64,000 nucleotides of DNA from Alcaligenes faecalis (GTDB lineage: Bacteria; Pseudomonadota; Gammaproteobacteria; Burkholderiales; Burkholderiaceae_B), in NCBI RefSeq assembly GCF_041521385.1, contig NZ_CP168006.1:1503464-1567463 (forward strand). The letters are read 5' to 3'. The translations under genes were made by a program, and so were the position numbers. Position 1 is the stretch's first letter. Every line of letters starts with the position of its first letter. The notes beneath the pieces are model-generated. The model had not been told where the DNA came from, did no database searches, and saw only the letters and a program-made list of their open reading frames with translations. This document shows positions 48,738 through 56,235 of this stretch, in pieces.

Positions 48738-49155
48738 AGCGCCATTAAATAAGAAAATGCAGGCTGAGAGATCGACCTACAAAACGTAATTATTGCAGGT
48801 GAAATGTTACTCAACGAAGCATAACATTATTAGATTACAGAGCAGCAAAAATTTCTTATAAACCCTTAATTTATGCGCCTAATGAGCAGATCACCCCCCT
48901 CCTTAAGAGACATAAAAACGACGATAGGACAGGAAACTATTTTTGCTTATTAATCCACAAATGAAATTCTTTGACACAAAAAAGATACAAAACATGGCAT
49001 AAAACAAAAAGATACAAGGGGCTCCAAGGGATCATTCCACACCTTGTTGTCACCCACTACGAGCCAGGGGCATCATTTTTTGCTCTTCCCTATCGCCCCG
49101 CCCCCCGGTCACCTGACGTTTTTGCACTTTATTTTGCTTTTTTTCCTCAAAAGAC
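48738..49155. other. AT-rich intergenic stretch before the tRNA cluster
   Basis: About 420 bp of AT-rich sequence with no convincing gene: short frames only, no recognisable motifs. Only the promoter elements at the far right (49156-49184) can be supported. Confidence 0.5.
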
Positions 49156-49184
49156 TTGCACAAAGCTAAAAACCTCTTCATAAT
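49156..49184 (+). promoter_or_regulatory. Promoter of the tRNA cluster
   Basis: TTGCAC, 17 bases, CATAAT: an almost consensus sigma-70 promoter ending 42 bases before tRNA-Ala. Confidence 0.8.
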
Positions 49185-49225
49185 CTCAATTCTTCGTTGG
49201 TGGTCGACACAAAGAACACCGAAAT

Positions 49226-49301
<76 letters not shown>

Positions 49302-49325
49302 AAACGAAGATTAGTTGTAAGTCCT

Positions 49326-49401
49326 GTCCCCTTCGTCTAGAGGCCTAGGACACCACCCTTTCACGGTGGGTACAGGGGTTCGAATCCCCTAGGGGACGCC
49401 A
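49326..49401 (+). tRNA. tRNA-Glu (TTC), copy 1
   Basis: 76 bases with encoded CCA; acceptor GTCCCCT pairs with AGGGGAC and the anticodon loop CTTTCAC contains TTC. Lies 24 bp after tRNA-Ala. Confidence 0.97.
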
Positions 49402-49425
49402 ACGCTTTTGCTTGGCAACCGCTGC

Positions 49426-49502
49426 GGAGCGGTAGTTCAGTTGGTTAGAATACCGGCCTGTCACGCCGGGGGTCGCGGGTTCGAGTCCCGTCCGCTCCGC
49501 CA
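49426..49502 (+). tRNA. tRNA-Asp (GTC), copy 1
   Basis: 77 bases with encoded CCA; acceptor GGAGCGG pairs with CCGCTCC and the anticodon GTC is in CTGTCAC. A substrate of the queuosine enzymes QueA and Tgt encoded in this window. Confidence 0.97.
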
Positions 49503-49583
49503 AAAGATTTTTAAAAATCAGTCTTGTACTGGTTTTAGCAGTTTAAAGTGGCAAGCCTCGTCAAGCCTGACACTTATTTCGAT

Positions 49584-49617
49584 ACTTCGGTGTTTTGACG
49601 CAGTCAAAATACGAAGT
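49584..49617 (+). other. Hairpin in the spacer between the two tRNA cassettes
   Basis: ACTTCG..TTTTGAC-GCA-GTCAAAA..CGAAGT is a two-part stem (6 and 7 bp) with small internal loops. It is not followed by a T-run, so processing of a long precursor or partial termination are both possible. Confidence 0.45.
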
Positions 49618-49627
49618 AAAGAAAATT

Positions 49628-49703
<76 letters not shown>

Positions 49704-49728
49704 AAACGACGATTTAGTTGTAAGTCCT

Positions 49729-49804
49729 GTCCCCTTCGTCTAGAGGCCTAGGACACCACCCTTTCACGGTGGGTACAGGGGTTCGAATCCCCTAGGGGAC
49801 GCCA
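49729..49804 (+). tRNA. tRNA-Glu (TTC), copy 2
   Basis: Identical to the first copy, anticodon TTC, encoded CCA. Confidence 0.97.
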
Positions 49805-49828
49805 ACGCTTTTGCTTGGCAACCGCTGC

Positions 49829-49905
49829 GGAGCGGTAGTTCAGTTGGTTAGAATACCGGCCTGTCACGCCGGGGGTCGCGGGTTCGAGTCCCGTCCGCTC
49901 CGCCA
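49829..49905 (+). tRNA. tRNA-Asp (GTC), copy 2
   Basis: Identical to the first copy, anticodon GTC, encoded CCA; the terminator follows 8 bp later. Confidence 0.97.
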
Positions 49906-49913
49906 AAAAATTC

Positions 49914-49950
49914 AAAAAGCCTGATAGATTTCGATCTATCAGGCTTTTTT
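49914..49950 (+). terminator. Terminator of the tRNA cluster
   Basis: A 16-bp stem (AAAAAGCCTGATAGAT with ATCTATCAGGCTTTTT) capped by TTCG and ending in a T-run. It also faces the end of the GST gene on the other strand and can work in both directions. Confidence 0.92.
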
Positions 49951-49971
49951 CATGCTGCTTTGCTTGATCAG

Positions 49972-50655
49972 TCAGACAGCAGGAAAACGCACTATCTCGC
50001 TATCCGGCGTCCAGGCAGGATACTTATCCATAATGCTCAGGAACAAGGGGCTGGACTGAAAGTTCAGCAGCCAGCTCGACAGCGCCGTCCAAGCTTGCGC
50101 ATCGAACCAGGCCCGGTCCACTTGTGCGAATTGCCGCACAAACGGCGCAATCGCCACATCCGCCAGACAGGGACGCTGTCCCATCAGGTAACCCTGCTGT
50201 TCAATGCGGGCATTCAGCCCCATCAATAATTCACTGGCTTGTGCCCTATGCAGGACCGAGAAACTGGCAGCATCCGTAAATTGCTCGTCCTCGGTGTGGC
50301 GATCCGGGTATTTATAACAATCCAGATGCCGTTTGAAAGGGCCATCATTGGCCGCAATCAGGGCCAACATTTGCTCGGCATCGCCCTGCTCGGGCTGCAA
50401 ATACTGTTTGGGGTCTCCAATGGCCAAAGCCCAACGCATAATGTCCAGGCTTTCATCAATAACCTTACCATCGGGCAAGACCAGCACGGGGACGGTGGCT
50501 TTGGGAGAGGCCAGACGCAGAGCCTCGGGTTTGTCACGCAGCACAACTTCGCGCAACTGACAGCTTACGCCGCTGGCCGCAATGGCTAGCCGTGCCCGCA
50601 TGGCATAGGGGCAACGGCGAAAGGAATACAAAATGGGCAGATCAGATAAGGACAT
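49972..50655 (-). CDS. Glutathione S-transferase family protein
   Basis: A protein of about 227 residues with an N-terminal thioredoxin-like domain (LPILYSFRRCPYAMRARLAI, residues 5-24). The CPYA site resembles omega-class GSTs and Grx2. VPVLVLPDGKVIDESLDIM supplies the cis-proline and Glu-Ser glutathione-binding segments, and a helical C-terminal domain ends the protein. A catalytic Cys suggests thiol transfer or deglutathionylation rather than classical conjugation; the substrate is unknown. ATG at 50655 begins the family sequence; an upstream start would add 19 residues. Confidence 0.88.
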   Translation of the reverse strand: MSLSDLPILYSFRRCPYAMRARLAIAASGVSCQLREVVLRDKPEALRLASPKATVPVLVLPDGKVIDESLDIMRWALAIGDPKQYLQPEQGDAEQMLALIAANDGPFKRHLDCYKYPDRHTEDEQFTDAASFSVLHRAQASELLMGLNARIEQQGYLMGQRPCLADVAIAPFVRQFAQVDRAWFDAQAWTALSSWLLNFQSSPLFLSIMDKYPAWTPDSEIVRFPAV

Positions 50656-50718
50656 GCTCAACACCGTTAAAAAGCCGCGTCTCAGGTACGGACTTAACGC
50701 GCTGGCGTTCATGCAAAG

Positions 50719-50741
50719 CGCCCTTCTGCAATAGAAGGGCG
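50719..50741. other. Hairpin between the GST and trhO genes
   Basis: CGCCCTTCT and AGAAGGGCG form a 9-bp stem with a 5-base loop, 65 bp past the trhO stop and just upstream of the GST start. No T-run, so termination would be weak. Confidence 0.35.
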
Positions 50742-50803
50742 GGCTATAAACGAGGCAGCGTCAGAATCAAGCTAGTAGAGGTAACACAGCTTCCCGATCA
50801 GGG

Positions 50804-51811
50804 CTAGGCGTCCTTGCCTTGCTGAGCCAGCAGGCGTTGCTCTTCGGCCTTGCGACGAGCAGCTTCGCGGCGCTCGGTCAGCTCGTCCATGCTGACGCCA
50901 ATGTGACGCTCTTCACGCTCGCGCGCCAAGGCCACTTGCTTTTGACGCTCACGGAAACGCTCGATCTGCTCGGGGGAACTGTGGCCGTGGCAGTAAGGGC
51001 AGCTGACGCCTTCTTCGAACTGGGGCGAGGCTTTTTCTGCTTCGCTGATAGGCATGCGACAGGCACGGCAGAAATCATAATCGCCGGGTTCCAGACCGTG
51101 ACGCACCGAGACGCGCTCGTCGAACACAAAACAGTCGCCATCCCACAGGCTTTCTGCCGCTGGAATCTCTTCCAAGTATTTCAGGATGCCACCTTGCAGG
51201 TGATAAACCTGATCAAAGCCTTGCGAGCGCATGAAGGCCGTGGATTTCTCGCAGCGAATACCACCCGTACAGAACATGGCCACGCGTGGTTTGCCATGCA
51301 AAACTCCGCCTTCCTTGGACTGCTCGGCCACCCACTGCGGAAACTCGGTAAAGCTTTGGGTCTTGGGGTTGATGGCGCGGTTAAAGGTGCCAATGCCCAC
51401 TTCGTAATCGTTACGCGTATCCACCACCACGACGTCCGGATCGCTGATCAAGGCATTCCAGTCTTCGGGAGCGACGTACTCACCCACCATTTGGGCGGTT
51501 TTCAGATCTGGCACCCCCAAGGTGACAATCTCTTTTTTCAGCTTCACCTTGAGGCGGTAAAACGGCGCCTTGTCGGCATAGGACTCTTTATGCACCAGGC
51601 CAGCAATGCGTGGGTCGGAGTTCAAATACGCCAAGACGGCACGGATACCCTCCTGAGGGCCGGCAATGGTGCCATTAATCCCTTCGCGTGCCAGCAGCAG
51701 CGTGCCCTTGACCTCGTGCTGCTCACAAAAAGCAAACAAGGGGTCGCGCATTTGGGCGAAATCGGGCAATTCCACGAACTTATATAAAGCCGCGATCAGG
51801 TAGGTAGACAT
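50804..51811 (-). CDS. trhO: tRNA uridine(34) hydroxylase, rhodanese family
   Basis: A 335-residue UPF0176/YceA protein. An N-terminal acylphosphatase-like part ([11 protein letters not shown]) precedes a rhodanese domain (about 120-220), whose active-site cysteine is in [15 protein letters not shown]. The C-terminal part has zinc-like cysteines (CRACRMP, CPYCHG) and a long charged helix. TrhO makes 5-hydroxyuridine at the wobble position of several tRNAs using oxygen. Full length and intact; single gene, divergent from the YdjM-like gene. Confidence 0.93.
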   Translation of the reverse strand: MSTYLIAALYKFVELPDFAQMRDPLFAFCEQHEVKGTLLLAREGINGTIAGPQEGIRAVLAYLNSDPRIAGLVHKESYADKAPFYRLKVKLKKEIVTLGVPDLKTAQMVGEYVAPEDWNALISDPDVVVVDTRNDYEVGIGTFNRAINPKTQSFTEFPQWVAEQSKEGGVLHGKPRVAMFCTGGIRCEKSTAFMRSQGFDQVYHLQGGILKYLEEIPAAESLWDGDCFVFDERVSVRHGLEPGDYDFCRACRMPISEAEKASPQFEEGVSCPYCHGHSSPEQIERFRERQKQVALAREREERHIGVSMDELTERREAARRKAEEQRLLAQQGKDA

Positions 51812-52023
51812 AGGTAAACGAATTCTCTGGATAGAAGCGGAGGCGTAGCCCGCAGGCGCTAGGACAGCGTAGGCCGTCGTACACTATACGCGACTGATAC
51901 CCCTTGGACCTTTGACGCCTGTCAAGAAAACGGGGCCCGCCGGGGATTCAACTTTAAAATCATAACGCTAAAGCCGTCAGGCCGCATCTGGCCCCGGTAC
52001 CTGTTTTACTTTGCACGAGAGCT

Positions 52024-53118
52024 ATGGATTCCGTAACACAAGCAGTCCTCGGTGCCAGCATCTGCGGCTCCCTACTGGGGCGGCAATATGGCCGCAAGGC
52101 GGTCCTGTCCGGTGCCATCATCGCCACCCTGCCCGATCTGGATGTCTTCATTCAATATGGCGACCCCATTACCGCGATGGTCAGCCATCGCGGTTTCTCG
52201 CACTCGTTATTCGTGCTGAGCGCGGCAGCCATACTGGTCACTATTTTGTGGCGACTGCTGTTTCCACAAGCACGCGCCAGCGCCGGGCGGCTGGGACTGG
52301 CAATCTGGCTGACCTTGATTACCCATCCTCTGCTCGATGCCTTTACCAGTTACGGAACACAGCTACTGTGGCCATTGGCCGCCACACCGGCAACCTGGTC
52401 CAGCGTCTTCATTATTGACCCGCTCTACACCCTTGCCTTGTTCATTGCCACAGTCATAGGCCTGATACGCGGTCCAGTGCCTGCCACGGTGCGGGCCTGC
52501 ACCTGGGCCCTGCTCTTGAGTAGCCTGTATCTGGCTGCCTCAGTCGGTGCCAAGTTCTGGGCCGAGCAGCAGGCAACAGAACAGCTCAAACACCAGCAGG
52601 TAGACATTGAGCGGGTGTATTCAGCCGCTCAACCCATGAACATCCTGCTCTGGCGTGTACTGGTACGCGATACGCAAGACCGGGAATGCGAAGTCGTTGT
52701 GGGTTTGCTCGATCGCCTGCGTGCCCCCAAAGGCCATCAATACGAATCCCTGTGTCTGCCCGTCCACAGCGACTACACCTTGTTGTTCCCCCCCTTGAAA
52801 CAGTTGGAACAACTGCGCTGGTTCACGAACGATTGGCTGCGCTATGACATCATCGATGACCTGCTGGTGGTCAGCGATATACGCATGAGCATGGGCCCTG
52901 GCCAATATAGTTTTCGCTTTGTCGTCGCTGAACGCATTGCCAACGATACCTGGCTGCCGGTGATTCCCTATCGCTGGGCCAGTGGCCACGATATCGCTTT
53001 GCTCAAACCCGTTTTGCGCCGTATCTGGGAGCCGATCCCGCCCCTGCCATTACAAGAGTGGGCCAAACGCATTGATGCTGGTGTCCCTATTCCACGCGCC
53101 GAAGCGGATTTTCCCTAA
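52024..53118 (+). CDS. YdjM-like membrane-bound metal-dependent hydrolase family protein
   Basis: A 364-residue protein. The first 170 residues contain about four hydrophobic segments and the conserved polar motifs of the family: DSVTQAVLGA, LPDLDVF, SHRGFSHSLF and LITHPLLDAFTSYGTQLL. The His and Asp residues inside these could bind metal. The last 180 residues are soluble and less conserved. The E. coli homologue YdjM is LexA-controlled, but I see no SOS box upstream here. The activity is unknown; the family name is an assignment by motif, not by assay. Confidence 0.85.
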   Translation: MDSVTQAVLGASICGSLLGRQYGRKAVLSGAIIATLPDLDVFIQYGDPITAMVSHRGFSHSLFVLSAAAILVTILWRLLFPQARASAGRLGLAIWLTLITHPLLDAFTSYGTQLLWPLAATPATWSSVFIIDPLYTLALFIATVIGLIRGPVPATVRACTWALLLSSLYLAASVGAKFWAEQQATEQLKHQQVDIERVYSAAQPMNILLWRVLVRDTQDRECEVVVGLLDRLRAPKGHQYESLCLPVHSDYTLLFPPLKQLEQLRWFTNDWLRYDIIDDLLVVSDIRMSMGPGQYSFRFVVAERIANDTWLPVIPYRWASGHDIALLKPVLRRIWEPIPPLPLQEWAKRIDAGVPIPRAEADFP

Positions 53119-53174
53119 ATAAAGCAAGGCACAGGCACAACGCTCGTGCCCGGCACCACTGCTGGCACAGCAAA

Positions 53175-53204
53175 AACCCCCGAGCCTTTTCAGGCCCGGG
53201 GGTT
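53175..53204 (-). terminator. Terminator of the DUF4168 gene
   Basis: A GC-rich stem (AACCCCCGAGCCT with AGGCCCGGGGGTT, one mismatch) with a T-run on the minus strand. It separates the DUF4168 gene from the convergent YdjM-like gene. Confidence 0.75.
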
Positions 53205-53271
53205 ACATTTACCCACTACGGTCACTACAAAATAACACTCGGTGCTCTGCCAAACCCGAGGATCACACACC

Positions 53272-53655
53272 TTACTTGATCATCCCTTCAACACGCTGGC
53301 GCAAAGCCGGATCCTGCTGAATAGCCAGACTGATCCCGTTGTAATCGGCCAGATCCATACCATTGGCAGTTACCACGCCCACCAAACGCTGGTCGGCTTC
53401 CTGAACGATGGACTGGCGCTCTGCATCACTTTTGGCCGCATCCAGACGCGGCTGATATTCCGAAGCGGTCTGGGCTACCTTCTTGTAGGTGCGCGCATAT
53501 TGCTCCAGTTGAGAATCCGTAGGTTTAACGATCTGGGTAGCCGCAGGGGCTGCCGAGTTGGCCGGAGCCGCATTGCCCTGGGCCATCGCAAAAGGACTGT
53601 ACATGCCAAATGCGACTGCGGTAGCAGCAAGAAAAGCTTTAATTGAGGGCTGCAT
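53272..53655 (-). CDS. Exported DUF4168 protein
   Basis: A 127-residue protein: signal peptide with an AMA-Q cleavage site near residue 26, an Ala-rich linker, then the DUF4168 domain (DSQLEQYARTYKKVAQTA ... LRQRVEGMIK). The start is the ATG at 53655, with AGGAGG 7 bases upstream. The family is common in proteobacterial and cyanobacterial exported proteins and has no known function. Single gene. Confidence 0.88.
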   Translation of the reverse strand: MQPSIKAFLAATAVAFGMYSPFAMAQGNAAPANSAAPAATQIVKPTDSQLEQYARTYKKVAQTASEYQPRLDAAKSDAERQSIVQEADQRLVGVVTANGMDLADYNGISLAIQQDPALRQRVEGMIK

Positions 53656-53771
53656 GGATAGAACCTCCTGAACAGAGTCAATGAACATTCATCATGACAA
53701 GTGCGGCGGCCGCTTACAAGTTTCGCTATGTAGTTTCGTGTATCTGCATGCCACCCGTCTCGTTACAGTTT

Positions 53772-54191
53772 TCAGTCGCGCGAGTAAGGACGCCCGTCAA
53801 AGTCCACGGTAACTAAATTGCCATCCATCTGGCCCATGCCGGGTGAATTGACAGGCATGCCAGGCGCGGCTACCCCACGCACACTGCCATCGTTCATCAT
53901 GCGTTTGACGACCTTGGCGGGCACATGGCCTTCAATCAGTTGGCCCGTCTCGTCAATCATCGCTGTATGGCAAGACGCCAGGTCCTCCGGGACTTTAAAA
54001 AGCCGCTTCACGTCTTGAATCTTCACGACCTTGACCTCTTTGACCTCAAAGCCCTCATCGCGCATGTGCTGTGCCCAGCCCCCACAACAACCACAGTTCG
54101 GATCCTGGTACATCGTAATAGCGGGACCCTGTGCCAATGCCACGGAACTCAAGACCATCAAACTGGCCGTCAACAATAAAGGTTTAATCAC
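53772..54191 (-). CDS. Exported DUF411 metal-binding-like protein
   Basis: A 139-residue protein with a signal peptide (VIKPLLLTASLMVLSSVALA) and a DUF411 domain with the sequence YQDPNCGCCGGWAQHM, a thioredoxin-like CxxC-type cysteine cluster. DUF411 proteins are often found near copper or other metal-resistance genes; none lies here. The start is the GTG at 54191, with AGGA 8 bases upstream, because the upstream in-frame residues are not signal-peptide-like. Later there is a methionine-rich tail (GMPVNSPGMGQMDG) that could also bind copper. Confidence 0.88.
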   Translation of the reverse strand: MIKPLLLTASLMVLSSVALAQGPAITMYQDPNCGCCGGWAQHMRDEGFEVKEVKVVKIQDVKRLFKVPEDLASCHTAMIDETGQLIEGHVPAKVVKRMMNDGSVRGVAAPGMPVNSPGMGQMDGNLVTVDFDGRPYSRD

Positions 54192-54308
54192 AATTACATT
54201 CCTGTTTTGCAGCGCCACGGCGCTCTGGTTGACACTCTGATGCACTTGGCTAAGACTAGGCACCGGCAAAAAAGTTTAACAAAACACACTAATCCTTCCC
54301 GATCCGAT

Positions 54309-54794
54309 ATGAGTCTTGATTCCGTCAAACAGTTCTTTAACGAACACGCTGCCGATCTGCAGGTGATTGAAACCACCGAAAGCACAGCCACCGTGGTGCT
54401 GGCCGCGCAAGTGCACCAAGTCGAACCTGGGCAAATTGCCAAAACACTGAGTCTGAAAGCAGGCGATAAAGTGGTCTTACTGGTCGCTCGCGGTGATGCC
54501 CGCCTGGACAACAAGAAGCTGCGCAATGCCTTTGGTACGCGTGTGAAAATGCTGGACCTGGAAAGCACCGAAGCCTTGACGGGCCACCCGGTCGGCGGGG
54601 TCTGCCCCTTTGGTCTGGCCACCCCGCTGGAGATCTACTGCGACCTGTCTTTACAGGACTACGACACAGTGCTGCCTGCAGCGGGTTCTATTAATTCTGC
54701 GGTACGCATCACCCCACAACGCCTGGCCGAGCTGACCGGCGCACAATGGATTGATGTGACCCAGCCACCTGTCACGCTTGAACAGGCATCCTGA
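54309..54794 (+). CDS. YbaK/EbsC-family aminoacyl-tRNA deacylase
   Basis: A 161-residue protein of the YbaK/ProX editing superfamily. EPGQIAKTLSLKAGDKVVLL holds the conserved lysine and GHPVGGVCPFGLATPL the GxxPFG-type substrate loop. Family members hydrolyse mischarged aminoacyl-tRNAs such as Cys- or Ala-tRNA-Pro. The ATG at 54309 starts the family sequence (MSLDSVKQFF). Single gene, convergent with the thiol dioxygenase gene. Confidence 0.88.
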   Translation: MSLDSVKQFFNEHAADLQVIETTESTATVVLAAQVHQVEPGQIAKTLSLKAGDKVVLLVARGDARLDNKKLRNAFGTRVKMLDLESTEALTGHPVGGVCPFGLATPLEIYCDLSLQDYDTVLPAAGSINSAVRITPQRLAELTGAQWIDVTQPPVTLEQAS

Positions 54795-54823
54795 GGGGGC
54801 AAGCCCCTGGGCAGGACCTAGGC

Positions 54824-55384
54824 TTATGCAGGCCGGTTGGCATAGCCGGAGATAAACTCCTTGGCCTGCCCGGTCTGCGAGTCAAATACATGGCGGCGTA
54901 CCTTGCCGATATCCGCGCCATAAACGTGAATGCTGATGGACACCTGGTCGTCATACACATTGGAGACCTCGTGTATATCGCCCACCGTGGGTGACACCAC
55001 CTCCACCACGCCCGGTTCCAGAATCTGTGTGCTTGCCTCGGTCATATGCCCAGTCTGAGGATCACGTTCAAAGGGCCGGGAGCGTTCCGCCCCACGCAAC
55101 ATACCAATCAAGCCCCACACCGTATGGTCATGAATAGGGGTTTTCTGGCCAGGGCCCCACACAAAGCTGACCACGGAAAAACGTTCCTGCGGACAGCAAT
55201 ACAGCAAATACTGCTGATAGAACTGCGGGTGGGGCTGGGTGTACTCCGGGGCCAGCCAGTCGTCCTGGGCCACCAGGTCACCCAGCAAGCCGCGGCCATC
55301 ACGCAGGATATCCGCCTCGCCCACCGCAGGGCGGGCCGTCAGTTCATTCATCCCTTGGATAAAACGTTCAAAACGGGGGTGCAT
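54824..55384 (-). CDS. Thiol dioxygenase, probably 3-mercaptopropionate type
   Basis: A 186-residue cupin of the cysteine dioxygenase superfamily. The metal histidines are in PIHDHTVWGLIG (His85, His87) and GDIHEVSN (His138). Gln58 lies 27 residues before the first metal His, the place where 3-mercaptopropionate dioxygenases carry Gln and cysteine dioxygenases carry Arg. No Cys occupies the position that forms the Cys-Tyr crosslink of mammalian CDO. It would oxidise a thiol such as 3-mercaptopropionate to the sulfinate. It is the last gene of an operon with a crotonase, an ADP-forming acyl-CoA synthetase and a Bug receptor, which fits catabolism of a C3 acid. Confidence 0.82.
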   Translation of the reverse strand: MHPRFERFIQGMNELTARPAVGEADILRDGRGLLGDLVAQDDWLAPEYTQPHPQFYQQYLLYCCPQERFSVVSFVWGPGQKTPIHDHTVWGLIGMLRGAERSRPFERDPQTGHMTEASTQILEPGVVEVVSPTVGDIHEVSNVYDDQVSISIHVYGADIGKVRRHVFDSQTGQAKEFISGYANRPA

Positions 55385-55439
55385 AGGGGAATGTCTCCAT
55401 CGTTGACTGGGCCTTGCGGCCCAATTCGTGAGTCAGTTC

Positions 55440-56192
55440 TTACTTGTTCAGATACACCGGGGCACGTTTTTCTTTGAACGCGTTCATCCCTTCCTTGGCA
55501 TCATAACTATCCTCGATCGCTTTCAGGTGTCGCATGGTGCGCGCCATTTGCTCGGACGGACCGCGCGTCAGCACCTCGTTATTGATAAAGCGTTTCAAGG
55601 TTTGCAGCACACGCGGCGACATCTTGGCCAGATCCTGTGCCATGCGTACGGCAGCCTGAACTTGCTCACCGACCGGCACCACCTCATTGGCAAAACCCAG
55701 ATCGTAGGCTCGACGGGCTTCCAAAGTGCGGCACAACAAGATGACCTCCATGGCAGCGTGATGAGGAATGCGCGAAGCCAGGCCGGAAATGATCCCCCCC
55801 GTAAAGCCCAGCTTGGCTTCCGGGTAGGAAAATTTGGCGCTCTCGGAAGCTACCAGCAAGTCCGTCATCATGGCCATCACCAAGGCCCCACCCACGCACC
55901 AGCCACTGACGGCCGCAATAATGGGCTTGTCGGTTTCAAAACCCACCGTGGGAATCGCACGCCACAACTCGGGCCACTCATTAATGTCGGCACCGGCGGA
56001 AAAAGCGTCATTGCCTGCCCCGGTCAGTACGGCTACGCGGCGTGTGGGATCCTCATCAAATGCCAGAAACGCGTGCTGCAGCTCCTTGACCACGGTGGCG
56101 CTCAAGGCATTGCGGCGATCAGGACGGTTGATCGTAAAGATGGAAACACCGTCATCGTGGTTTTCTACAAGAATGCACTGATAATCCGACAT
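55440..56192 (-). CDS. Crotonase-family protein lacking one catalytic glutamate
   Basis: A 250-residue enoyl-CoA hydratase/isomerase superfamily protein. FSAGADINEWP and GWCVGGALVMAMMTD form the CoA-ester oxyanion hole. Aligned by eye to rat mitochondrial hydratase, the second glutamate (SYPEAKLG) is kept, but the first (GGGCE in the model) is Val in GGALV. So it may not be a classical hydratase; isomerase, hydrolase or lyase activity is possible. AGGAGG precedes the ATG. It lies 55 bp upstream of the thiol dioxygenase and 43 bp after the acyl-CoA synthetase, in one operon. Confidence 0.88.
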   Translation of the reverse strand: MSDYQCILVENHDDGVSIFTINRPDRRNALSATVVKELQHAFLAFDEDPTRRVAVLTGAGNDAFSAGADINEWPELWRAIPTVGFETDKPIIAAVSGWCVGGALVMAMMTDLLVASESAKFSYPEAKLGFTGGIISGLASRIPHHAAMEVILLCRTLEARRAYDLGFANEVVPVGEQVQAAVRMAQDLAKMSPRVLQTLKRFINNEVLTRGPSEQMARTMRHLKAIEDSYDAKEGMNAFKEKRAPVYLNK

Positions 56193-56235
56193 GGTTTACT
56201 CCTCCTGGGTATTTTTAAAAGAATAGGTTTTGGTT

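Noticed and set aside
52024..53118. LexA-controlled gene by analogy with E. coli ydjM
   Set aside because: No CTG-N10-CAG SOS box is seen upstream.
55408..55423. Terminator between the crotonase and thiol dioxygenase genes
   Set aside because: TGGGCC-TTGC-GGCCCA pairs well but no T-run follows on the minus strand, so the genes are probably cotranscribed.
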